A stretch of DNA of 64,000 bases, from positions 2,142,104 through 2,206,103 of the forward strand of contig NZ_KB235948.1 of the NCBI RefSeq assembly GCF_000332335.1, given 5' to 3'. A program made the translations under genes and the position numbers. The stretch is from Kamptonema formosum PCC 10802 (GTDB lineage: Bacteria; Cyanobacteriota; Cyanobacteriia; Cyanobacteriales; Oscillatoriaceae). Under the pieces are notes generated by a model. That model saw only the letters and a program-made list of their open reading frames with translations, ran no database searches and was not told the DNA's origin. This document shows positions 27,885 to 35,358 of the stretch, one piece after another. Numbering within the stretch: position 1 is the stretch's first letter; every line of letters starts with the position of its first letter.

Positions 27885-29224
27885 ACTTTTTCCACCCCCT
27901 CGAGTTTTTTCAGCAGATACTGCCGCAATCCCGGCTCGCTCACCTGCCGGCTAGCCATAGAGAACAGCTGGAGCAGCAGCAGCTCAAAATCATCTTCATG
28001 CCAGAATTCCAGCTGGGGCAAATCAGGAGCCGGTCGCCGCAAAGACAGGTCATCACTGCTGGTAAACTTGCTGTGGCAAAAAACCACCGGCGTCTCGATA
28101 CCAACCTGCGGCAAAGTAGCGACAACTCTGGCTAAATCGCCAGGATACAAATTCTCGTACCCGTCAGAAATAATCGCCACCAAATCCGGCTGGCTTTCCA
28201 GGGCATCCAGCAGAGCTCCCGCCAGATCGGTATTGCCTTCTGGCGCGGGAAGCCGCCCAGAACCGCCAACCGGAAAGACTCGCACCTCGGTGCAGCATTT
28301 TTCCAGCACCAGTTGCAAAGCAACCGACTGCGAGACGCAGCAATATTCCCGCTGGCCATAGCCGCGCGCCGACTCAGAAGCGTCCAGCACCACAGCCAGT
28401 TTGCCGGCAAATCGCGGCAGACCGGCGGCGGCTCTGCCCACATAGCCTTGCAAAGCCTCCTGCAGCTCACTCGAAGTCCCGCCCCCGTAGAGGTGAATCA
28501 GGGTGGCAGAGATGTCCCCCCGATTGGTAGCGGTGACCGTGGCGGGGCGCTCCCGCACCGGCTGCAACTGCTGGGCATAATTAGCGCCAGCTAGCTTGTA
28601 CGAGCCGGTGCCCGCTTGTGGCGGGCTGGAGTAAAGAGCGGCAAACACCCGCCTCACCCGCTGGGGATCGCTGGCGTTGCGCAGCAGGTGCCGGCGCAAA
28701 TAAGCTTCATCCGCCACCGCCCCCGGCGAGAGCATCTTGGCGCAAGCTCGGGCCGTATTTTTCCCCATCGCGTGCTCCAAGCAGTCCACCAGCGCCGGTC
28801 GCCGGCAGCCGGCCATATCTTCCAGCTGGGGGTGATTGAGGATATAATTGAGGATTGCTCTCGACGTGTGTTTGTGATTGGCCCGCACTCGCCGCAGCGC
28901 CAGAAACACCGCCAGCACTTCGTCTGGGTGCAGCACTTCCAGCAGGAAATTGCTCACCCGGTCCAGGGTGCGGCGGACTTCTGCCGGCTGGCCGGCGCGG
29001 GATGAGCGCAGCAACTGGAACAAAATCCGCACCCGCTGCTCGTTGCGCACGGCTTCGTGCGCCGCGAACAGAGCGTAGATTTCGGGATTGAGCTGGTAAA
29101 CGTCCTGGTGCGGCAACTCGTCGCCCCACTGTGCCGGTGCGCCGTTGCGCCGCAGGATAAACGGTTCGCCGCACTCGCGCAGGTGCTGTAGAAAATTGCC
29201 GGCAGTTTGTTTGCTTGCGTACAT
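27866..29224 (-). CDS. Ro60-like protein: helical N-terminal region plus C-terminal VWA domain
   Basis: The 452-residue protein has an all-helical N-terminal part (about 45-230, with HEAT-like pairs such as QRVRILFQLLRSSRA, LLEVLHPDEVLAVFLALRRV and HTSRAILNYILNHPQL). A von Willebrand A domain starts near 275. The MIDAS motif is complete: DASES at 281-285, threonine in GNTDLAGAL at 332, and aspartate in IISDGYEN near 354. Helical TROVE plus VWA is the architecture of Ro60/Rsr, which binds Y RNAs and misfolded RNA, but this protein is shorter than Ro60 (about 530) and I cannot see an unmistakable TROVE signature. ATG 29224 is fixed by AGGAGG seven bases upstream. Neighbouring ARPP-1 and tRNA-like RNA genes support the reading. 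Confidence 0.68.
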   Translation of the reverse strand: MYASKQTAGNFLQHLRECGEPFILRRNGAPAQWGDELPHQDVYQLNPEIYALFAAHEAVRNEQRVRILFQLLRSSRAGQPAEVRRTLDRVSNFLLEVLHPDEVLAVFLALRRVRANHKHTSRAILNYILNHPQLEDMAGCRRPALVDCLEHAMGKNTARACAKMLSPGAVADEAYLRRHLLRNASDPQRVRRVFAALYSSPPQAGTGSYKLAGANYAQQLQPVRERPATVTATNRGDISATLIHLYGGGTSSELQEALQGYVGRAAAGLPRFAGKLAVVLDASESARGYGQREYCCVSQSVALQLVLEKCCTEVRVFPVGGSGRLPAPEGNTDLAGALLDALESQPDLVAIISDGYENLYPGDLARVVATLPQVGIETPVVFCHSKFTSSDDLSLRRPAPDLPQLEFWHEDDFELLLLQLFSMASRQVSEPGLRQYLLKKLEGVEKVWTAKS

Positions 29225-29231
29225 TTGGCCA

Positions 29232-29237
29232 CCTCCT
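29232..29237 (-). promoter_or_regulatory. Strong ribosome binding site of the Ro-like gene
   Basis: AGGAGG on the minus strand, seven bases before ATG 29224. It lies inside the region that an upstream in-frame TTG (29242) would translate. Confidence 0.75.
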
Positions 29238-29342
29238 TGCAACTGGCAGCTCGCCGGTGGTCAAAGCTCTGACACCGGCTTGTAATACATATTAGCACAT
29301 GCGTATTACACGGCAACCCAGTTTAGGAAAGGTTTCTCCCCA

Positions 29343-29393
29343 AAGACGTAGGACAGGCGTCCCGCCTGTCCCACGCCTGTCCCACGCCGGTCC
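29343..29393. repeat. GACGTAGGACAGGCG palindromic fragment
   Basis: GACGTAGGACAGGCGTCCCG followed by CCTGTCCCACG twice lies between the Ro-like operon and speA. It is a fragment of the MITE interior found elsewhere in the window. Confidence 0.55.
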
Positions 29394-29428
29394 TGCGCAA
29401 AATCCGGGCTCTCTCCCTAAGCGCCCCA

Positions 29429-31438
29429 TTATGACGACAAGTAAGTGTAGCTGCTCAGACAGCGCTCGTAGTTCTGCACAAGCCGCTGAGCCTCCTGGAT
29501 GCTAATCCGCCCTTCTTGCAGAGCGTGCTCGGTCTGTTTGCGGATACTTTCAACCAGATCCTCAGAGTCGTACTGGACATAGCCCAGCACTTCTGTCATC
29601 GTATCCCCCTTGACAACCTGTTCGATTTGGTAGCCTTTGGGCGTCAGCTGGATGTGCACAACGTTTTCGTTGCCAAACAGATTGTGGAGGGAACCCATGA
29701 TCTCTTGATAAGCGCCGGCGAGGAACATTGCCAAGTAATAGGGTTCTCCTTGTTTGAGCGGGTGCAATTCCAGCACCGGCTTGACATCCGACTTGTCAAT
29801 AAACTTGTCGATTTTCCCGTCACTGTCGCAAGTCAAGTCGGCCAGAGTGCCCCGCCGGGTGGGCTCTTCATCGAGCCGGTGAATGGGCATGATAGGAAAC
29901 AGCTGGTCAATCGCCCAAGTGTCTGGTGCCGATTGAAAGACAGACATATTGACGTAGTAGATAGATGCCATTATATCATCTAAATATTTCAAATCATCAT
30001 GCACGAACTCCTGCTGGCGGACGATTTCTTGAATTTTGTGGCAGCACGCCCAGTAAAGCCGCTCAGCCCGGGCGCGGTCCCGCAGGCTGAGATAGCCGAA
30101 GTTGAACAGGCTAATCGCTTCTTCTTTAAATTGAATCGCGTCGTGGTAAGCTTCCTGGTAGTTGTCGGCGGTAATTGACTGGTAAGTTTCGTAAAGATTG
30201 CGCAGGATTAGATGCTCTTTTTCTCCGAGGGGGGGCGGTGTGCCGGCGGGCACCTCGCTCGTACCGAGAACGTCAAAAACTAGCACTGACTGGTGGGATG
30301 CCAGAGCCCGACCGCTCTCACTAATTAGGGTCGGTGCCGGCACGGAGCGCTCCTCACACGCTTCTTTTACCTCCGCCACAATGTCATTGGCGTAGTTCTG
30401 CATGTTGTAGTTTTTAGAGGCGTAGAAATTCGTCTTAGAGCCGTCGTAGTCTACTGCCAAGCCGCCGCCGACGTCTAGATATTTCATATTGGCTCCTAAT
30501 TTCGCCAGCTCGACATAAATCTGGCTGGCTTCTCGGATAGCGTCTTTGATGGCGCTAATGGAAGAAATCTGAGAGCCGATGTGGAAGTGCAGCAGCTGCA
30601 GTGAGCGCAGCAAGCCGGCGTCTTTGAGTTCGTCCGCCGCCTGGATAATTTCTGGAATCGTCAGGCCAAATTTAGCGCGGTCGCCGGTGGTGCCGGCCCA
30701 CTGGCCCATCCCCTTGGAGGTGAGCTTGGCGCGGACGCCCACCACCGGCTCGATCCCCAGCCGGCGGCTCGCCTCAATCACCATCTGCACTTCTTCGAGC
30801 TGTTCGAGGACAATAATCGCCGTCTGACCGAGGCGAAGGGCCAGCATGGCCGTCTCGATGTATTCTCGGTCTTTGTAGCCGTTGCAGATCAGCAGCGCGC
30901 CGGGCGTTTTCAGCGTGGCCATCGCAATCAGCAATTCTGGCTTCGAGCCGGCTTCCAGCCCGAATTGATGGGGCTGGCCAAACCGCACCAGCTCTTCCAC
31001 CAAGTGCCGGTGCTGGTTGCACTTCACCGGGAAAACGCCGCGATAGACTCCGGGATAGTTGTAGCGGGCGACCGCTTTGGCAAAACAGGCATTCAGCCGC
31101 TCAATCCGGTCTTGCAAGATATCGGAAAAGCGGATCAGCAGCGGCAGCCCCAGGTTCCGCTGGCGCAGCGATTCAACCAGTTCGTACAAATCCAGGGAGC
31201 CGCCCCGATCGGCTTTGGGCGAAACAGTGACGTGACCTCTGGCATTAATTGAGAAATAAGGCTCCCCCCAGCCGCGAATCCGATACAGTTCCTCGCTTTT
31301 CTCTATTGTCCAGGATTTGCGGGTGCCGGCGAGCAGCTCGCGGTGTCCGTTCGCCGGTGGGGCAATTTCCACGCTACCGGGCGATTTGGTTGACAGTTGC
31401 TCAAAACCGGCATCAGCGGTGGTTGTTTCCAAACCCAT
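29429..31438 (-). CDS. speA: Biosynthetic arginine decarboxylase
   Basis: This 669-residue PLP fold-type III enzyme converts arginine to agmatine and CO2, the entry to polyamine synthesis and part of arginine catabolism. It begins with an N-terminal extension, then WTIEKSEELYRIRGWGEPYF. The PLP lysine is in YRGVFPVKCNQHRHLVEEL, and the alanine-racemase-like barrel follows (FHIGSQISS, YLDVGGGLAVDYDGS). The C-terminal domain includes the decarboxylase segment ALASHQSVLVFDVLG. Length and motifs match SpeA of cyanobacteria and E. coli. Its neighbours are unrelated and it has its own upstream region. Confidence 0.95.
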   Translation of the reverse strand: MGLETTTADAGFEQLSTKSPGSVEIAPPANGHRELLAGTRKSWTIEKSEELYRIRGWGEPYFSINARGHVTVSPKADRGGSLDLYELVESLRQRNLGLPLLIRFSDILQDRIERLNACFAKAVARYNYPGVYRGVFPVKCNQHRHLVEELVRFGQPHQFGLEAGSKPELLIAMATLKTPGALLICNGYKDREYIETAMLALRLGQTAIIVLEQLEEVQMVIEASRRLGIEPVVGVRAKLTSKGMGQWAGTTGDRAKFGLTIPEIIQAADELKDAGLLRSLQLLHFHIGSQISSISAIKDAIREASQIYVELAKLGANMKYLDVGGGLAVDYDGSKTNFYASKNYNMQNYANDIVAEVKEACEERSVPAPTLISESGRALASHQSVLVFDVLGTSEVPAGTPPPLGEKEHLILRNLYETYQSITADNYQEAYHDAIQFKEEAISLFNFGYLSLRDRARAERLYWACCHKIQEIVRQQEFVHDDLKYLDDIMASIYYVNMSVFQSAPDTWAIDQLFPIMPIHRLDEEPTRRGTLADLTCDSDGKIDKFIDKSDVKPVLELHPLKQGEPYYLAMFLAGAYQEIMGSLHNLFGNENVVHIQLTPKGYQIEQVVKGDTMTEVLGYVQYDSEDLVESIRKQTEHALQEGRISIQEAQRLVQNYERCLSSYTYLSS

Positions 31439-31837
31439 CTAGCAGTGACCTCGCAATGACCTTTAGAGTAGACAGTTTATCGCATCGCCCCTCCGCATAA
31501 ATGTCGGGGCATGGGGCATGGCGGCGGGCATTGGGGCATGGGGCATTGGGGCATGGGGCATTGGGAAGATTTTCGGCAAGGCGTCATGCCACACCCCGTG
31601 CCGACATGATTTACGCTTGAATACTTTTCTTTTAACTCTTTATCTGTATAGCTCTGAAATTCAAATAATAATGAGCAATCAAAAGGTTAATATAGAATTA
31701 ATAGTCTCTTGGCGCTCCTTCACGGCGGCGGTTCAAATAACACCAGATTTTTGTTCTCGCCGTCAGCGGCCCTCACTAGCAGCGACACTCCTAGCGTATG
31801 ATTTTTGTGTGATTTGATGCAGTTCGAGGAGTTCGGT
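31439..31837. repeat. Spacer with GGGGCATTGGG tandem tract
   Basis: The part at 31505-31575 alternates GGGGCATGGGGCATTG units and ends in GGGAAGATTTTCGGC. A related tract with the same trailing sequence is at 59736-59832, and a shorter one is at 43376-43420. Nothing else is recognised before the ndk ribosome binding site. Confidence 0.6.
31827..31831 (+). promoter_or_regulatory. Ribosome binding site fixing a TTG start for ndk
   Basis: AGGAG lies six bases before TTG 31838. Starting there gives the standard Ndk N-terminus [13 protein letters not shown]. Confidence 0.75.
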
Positions 31838-32287
31838 TTGGAAAGGACATTTTTAGCAATCAAGCCCGATGGCGTCCAGCGGGGGCTAGTCGGCGAGATT
31901 ATCCGCCGTTTTGAAGCCAAAGGCTTTACCCTGGTGGGTTTAAAGCTGATGAAAGTCAGCCGGGAGCTGGCCGAGCAGCACTACGACGTCCACCGGGAGA
32001 AACAGTTTTTTGCCGGACTGGTTGATTTCATCACCTCTGGGCCACTGGTAGCGATGGTGTGGGAAGGAGAAGGCGTTGTTGCGTCCGCCAGAAAAATCAT
32101 CGGTGCCACCAATCCCCTCACCTCCGAACCGGGCACCATTCGAGGAGACTACGGGATCAGTATTGGCCGCAACCTCATACATGGCTCTGACGCCATAGAA
32201 ACCGCCAAACGGGAAATCAGCCTCTGGTTCAAAGAAGAGGAATTAGTCAGCTGGCAGCCCTCCCTCAGCAGCTGGATTTACGAATAG
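31838..32287 (+). CDS. ndk: Nucleoside diphosphate kinase
   Basis: The 149-residue enzyme transfers the gamma phosphate of ATP to nucleoside diphosphates through a phosphohistidine. It begins (M)[20 protein letters not shown]. The active-site histidine is in [21 protein letters not shown], with [17 protein letters not shown] before it. Length is exactly the family standard when translation begins at the TTG codon, supported by the ribosome binding site. A perfect 36-bp palindrome follows the stop and probably ends the transcript facing the convergent TerC gene. Confidence 0.96.
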   Translation: MERTFLAIKPDGVQRGLVGEIIRRFEAKGFTLVGLKLMKVSRELAEQHYDVHREKQFFAGLVDFITSGPLVAMVWEGEGVVASARKIIGATNPLTSEPGTIRGDYGISIGRNLIHGSDAIETAKREISLWFKEEELVSWQPSLSSWIYE

Positions 32288-32292
32288 AGATA

Positions 32293-32328
32293 GAGGGAAG
32301 CGGTCACTGGCCAGTGACCGCTTCCCTC
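32293..32328. terminator. Perfect 36-bp palindrome after ndk
   Basis: GAGGGAAGCGGTCACTGG is followed immediately by its exact reverse complement with no spacer. No T run follows, so it may be a rho-independent-like stop for convergent ndk and TerC transcripts or a protein-binding site. Confidence 0.55.
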
Positions 32329-32429
32329 AGATTCGCTTGTATCGCTCTCACCCTCAGCGGAGCCAGCGGCAAAAATACAAAAACGATTCCAGCGGAATCG
32401 AGGCGTATGTCGCTTGAGACCGCTGAGGT

Positions 32430-33155
32430 TCAAGGCTTTTCTTCTGTAATGTCTTCAGCCTCACCGGCAGCTTCAGGGCTCTCCGGCTTCCGTTTGGAAA
32501 ATCCCCAAATGAACAGCACGGCGATCGCCAAAATCATCACCGGCTCCGGCAGCAGCGATTCCCAATTGACAACCTTGAGCAGGAGCCGCAATCCCACCAA
32601 GGCCACCGTGATGTAGCCGGCATCTTCGAGATAGAGGTATTCATCTAGCCAGCGGATGAACAGCTCAGCCATAAACCGCAGGGTAATAATCCCCAGGGTA
32701 GCGCCGGTGAGGACGAGCCAGGTTTTGTCAGAAATGGCGATGGCGGTGGTGACGCTATCGAGAGAGAAGGCCAGATCCGTCAGAGCGATCGTGGGGATAG
32801 CTTGCCAGACGGTGGAAAACCTCGGACCGTGGTGTTCCCCCTCCTTCCCCTGATCCGAGGTAAAGTGCTCGAACGCCAGCCACAGCAGGTAGAGCGCACC
32901 CAGCAGTTCAAACTGCCAGAACTTAATCACCCAGGTAGCGGTGAGAATCAGAGCCATCCGCAGGGCAAACGCCACCAGCAAACCCAAGTTGAGCGCCTGA
33001 CGCTGTAGCCTGTCATCTTCCAAGCCCTGGGAAATGGACGCCAGCGCGATGGCATTGTCAGCCGACAGCACCGCCTCTAGGGCCACCAAAATGACCAGCA
33101 GGAAAAAGGCGTCAGCACCGAAATTGGGGTAGAAGTCTGTAAATCGATCCAGCAT
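32430..33155 (-). CDS. TerC-family integral membrane protein
   Basis: This 241-residue protein has about seven membrane helices. It carries the family's acidic membrane motifs, ALEAVLSADNAIALAS in the first helices and TDLAFSLDSVTTAIAIS in the second half, each with the Asp residues thought to bind metal. TerC proteins export or handle Mn2+ (E. coli Alx, chloroplast TerC in thylakoid biogenesis). The start is ATG 33155 just before the first helix; an extended in-frame start at 33230 would add an unconserved tail. A long structured leader lies upstream. The C-terminus is Glu/Lys-rich and cytosolic. Confidence 0.85.
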   Translation of the reverse strand: MLDRFTDFYPNFGADAFFLLVILVALEAVLSADNAIALASISQGLEDDRLQRQALNLGLLVAFALRMALILTATWVIKFWQFELLGALYLLWLAFEHFTSDQGKEGEHHGPRFSTVWQAIPTIALTDLAFSLDSVTTAIAISDKTWLVLTGATLGIITLRFMAELFIRWLDEYLYLEDAGYITVALVGLRLLLKVVNWESLLPEPVMILAIAVLFIWGFSKRKPESPEAAGEAEDITEEKP

Positions 33156-33345
33156 TAAGGATTCTTTGAGCCTGAGAGTTGCGTGCCCGAGAGCGACAAG
33201 CGCGCCTGCCCAAACTGGGGCAGAGGACAAGTACCCTCACAAGCTTAACGTTAATCAGGGGAGTCTGCCGCACAGCCAAAGGGACAAAAGCCTGCTTCCC
33301 CCTGATTTCGGCGGGCCGGCTTGCCAGCAGCGCACGTTTTGTTTC
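33156..33345 (-). promoter_or_regulatory. Possible structured leader of the TerC gene
   Basis: On the minus strand, AATCAGGGG at 33304-33296 pairs perfectly with CCCCTGATT at 33260-33252, enclosing about 35 nt. Smaller stems (TGCCCCAG/TTGGGCAG near 33215-33200) follow before the ATG. TerC genes in other bacteria often carry the yybP-ykoY manganese riboswitch. The GGGGGAAGCAGGC arm here only loosely resembles its consensus and the enclosed segment is too short for a standard aptamer, so this is only a candidate. Confidence 0.3.
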
Positions 33346-33429
33346 ATCTTGTAACAAGAGTATTCCACAAATCGGCAATTTAGTCGAAATTAGTGAACGA
33401 ATACCCCTAACAACAGGAGCTGTTTAACC

Positions 33430-33525
33430 ATGTCTCTATCCGACACTCAAGTCTTCGTCGCTCTCGTCATCGCCCTGATTCCTGGCTTCTTGGCCTTCCG
33501 CCTGGCCACAGAGCTGTACAAATAA
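33430..33525 (+). CDS. psaM: Photosystem I reaction centre subunit XII
   Basis: This is a 31-codon gene encoding [19 protein letters not shown] followed by [12 protein letters not shown]. The protein is a single thylakoid transmembrane helix with the typical SDTQ N-terminus and RLATELYK end of PsaM, which stabilises the PSI trimer interface. AGGAG at 33415-33419 lies ten bases before the ATG. It is divergent from the TerC gene. Confidence 0.95.
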   Translation: MSLSDTQVFVALVIALIPGFLAFRLATELYK

Positions 33526-33719
33526 AGCCGTTCCAGTGACGCAGGCGGGGAGCCTTTCAGGGCAATTGACTCCAAAGCTTCCAGGCAATTCGGTCGAGCG
33601 ACTGTAAATTGCTGGCGAGCACCCGGGAGTCAAGGCTCCAGGGAGGCTCCCCTCGCCCTCTGTTGAAGTTCAACCAGCGCTCTAAAATTTAGGTATTCTC
33701 CCCTAGTGCGGTTTGACCG

Positions 33720-34286
33720 ATGAGCGACTCCACTGCAGGCGTGCGCAGGGTGAGGTTTTTCTCGAACACCGTTGAAATCGCGGCTAAAAGCGCGGAAATT
33801 CAAGAGACCATGAATGCCACTGAACCCTCAAGACACCCTTTGCAACCTGCAGGACCGAGCCGGCGTGCCGATCGTCAGGACAAACGCCGCCAGCGCAGTC
33901 ACCCTTACCGAGTCATGGCCTCTGAAACTACTGTCAAGCTGGCAGTCAATGCCGTGCTGTCCTTCGCAGCGGCTTCGGCGCTAGCGCAACTGTGGCCCTA
34001 TTACCGCTCCGAGGTCGAGAAACTCCAGAAAATCCAAGCGGAAGTCAAACAGACCGAAGGGCGAGTCACGCAATTGCGCGAGGACTTCAGCCGCTCCTTC
34101 GATCCCCAACAAATGAAAAGGGTGATGCAGGAGCAGAGCCATCTGGTGGACCCCACGCAGCTGCCGGTTATTTTCCAGGAAAACCAGGCCCAAAGCGCGC
34201 CGGCACGCACCGGCGGGCGAGAGGAGGCTCAAGGAGCGCCGGTGCCGGCCAGCCGGCGAGAGGATTTTCAGGCTGAGGGGCGGTGA
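33720..34286 (+). CDS. Conserved cyanobacterial single-pass protein with coiled coil
   Basis: The protein has 188 residues from ATG 33720 or 158 from ATG 33810; neither start has a clear ribosome binding site. A basic, disordered N-terminus (SRRADRQDKRRQRSHPYRV) precedes one hydrophobic helix (TVKLAVNAVLSFAAASALAQLWPYY) and a charged helix (VEKLQKIQAEVKQTEGRVTQLREDFSR) likely to form a coiled coil. The segment FDPQQMKRVMQEQSHLVDPTQ is typical of a family I know only as hypothetical proteins in cyanobacteria. The layout recalls small divisome proteins such as FtsL, but nothing proves it. It is convergent with the TPR gene, five bases apart. Confidence 0.7.
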   Translation: MSDSTAGVRRVRFFSNTVEIAAKSAEIQETMNATEPSRHPLQPAGPSRRADRQDKRRQRSHPYRVMASETTVKLAVNAVLSFAAASALAQLWPYYRSEVEKLQKIQAEVKQTEGRVTQLREDFSRSFDPQQMKRVMQEQSHLVDPTQLPVIFQENQAQSAPARTGGREEAQGAPVPASRREDFQAEGR

Positions 34287-34291
34287 ATTGA

Positions 34292-35017
34292 TTAAGCGCT
34301 CAAAGGTTTGAGCAAGTCGCTCAGCCAAATTTCCACCCGAGCGAGCGCGCTGTTGTCCGCCGGCGCTTCCTGCAGCTGGCTTTTGGCCCGCCGGTAGTCG
34401 GCCACGGCGCAGTTCCACTCACCCATCAAGTGATAGGTGCGGCCTCGCTCCGCCCAGATGTGGCCCTTGAGGCTGCCCAGCCTCTCGGCGAAGTCAAAGT
34501 TATCAATCGCTCGCTCGTACAGTCCGAGCTCTCGCAAGGTAATGCCCCGGTTGAGCCAAGCCCGAACGTGCGCGGGGTTGAGGTCAATGGCCCTGTCATA
34601 GTTCAGCATGGCCGCCGGCAAATCGCCTCGGGCGGCGCAATAATTGGCCAGATTGTTGTAGGCGCTGGCCAATTGCGGGTTCAGCTGGATCGCCCTGGTG
34701 TAATCGGCGAAGGCTCTGTCAAGTTCCCCGCTCTGGAAATACATCAGTCCGCGATTGCTGTAATCGGCAGCACTGGCGGGATCTCGGGAAATCAGCCCAG
34801 TCAGGATCTCAATCGCTTCGCTGTACTGCCCCCGCTCGGCTTTGGCGCGGGACTGCCGGCGGAGCGCCACCACCTCGTCAGGCTCCACCGGGCTTTTGGC
34901 TTTCTCTGGCGAGGGGGAGGAGTCTAGCTGAGGTTGCTGAGCGCGCCGGCACGGAACAGTTCGGCGCTGCCGCTGCCCACTGCTGTCTTGACGGTCTGCA
35001 AAAAAGCGAGTCTTCAT
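34292..35017 (-). CDS. TPR-repeat protein
   Basis: The 241-residue protein has a basic, low-complexity N-terminus followed by about five tetratricopeptide repeats, each with the W/Y-G-A-Y-P spacing (for example ADYSNRGLMYFQSGELDRAF, SAYNNLANYCAARGDLPAAM and RAWLNRGITLRELGLYERAI). It has no signal peptide. Such proteins are scaffolds for protein complexes; the partner is unknown. ATG 35017 is preferred to a TTG six bases upstream. Confidence 0.8.
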   Translation of the reverse strand: MKTRFFADRQDSSGQRQRRTVPCRRAQQPQLDSSPSPEKAKSPVEPDEVVALRRQSRAKAERGQYSEAIEILTGLISRDPASAADYSNRGLMYFQSGELDRAFADYTRAIQLNPQLASAYNNLANYCAARGDLPAAMLNYDRAIDLNPAHVRAWLNRGITLRELGLYERAIDNFDFAERLGSLKGHIWAERGRTYHLMGEWNCAVADYRRAKSQLQEAPADNSALARVEIWLSDLLKPLSA

Positions 35018-35320
35018 ACTCAAAGTCCCCTATACCCTTTGAGCATTAGCTTACAAACTCCGGCAGCACCCCCGATGTGCCGGTGTGTCACTTGCACATG
35101 CGTATAGCGCCTGACTTGAAATTTGAGTGTTGAGAGTTGGGATTGGCGACGAGAGCGAAAATCCCGGCGTGCCAGACCGGCTGGGACTTTGGGAGTGTGG
35201 CGAGGCGGTCTTTCACACGTAAGCCGGCACTCCCAACTGTCCTGCCTGCTCGCAGACAGTTGCGCAACTGGAATAGGAGCCGGATGCGGGATAACAGCGC
35301 TTCTATTTGAGCTGTGAGAC

Positions 35321-35357
35321 GCAGAAACCGGGTTTCTTGGAGAAACCCGGTTTCTGC
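35321..35357. repeat. AAACCGGGTTTCTT palindromic repeat
   Basis: AGAAACCGGGTTTCTTGG is followed by AGAAACCCGGTTTCT, placed immediately downstream of the ctpA stop, where it could act in termination. The preceding 35018-35320 holds no recognisable gene. Confidence 0.8.
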
Positions 35358-35358
35358 A

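Noticed and set aside
33160-33230. Glycine or TPP riboswitch near the TerC start
   Set aside because: ACTCTCAGGC on the minus strand resembles the glycine aptamer 3' part and CTGAGAG on the plus strand a TPP element, but the complementary conserved strands are missing for both.
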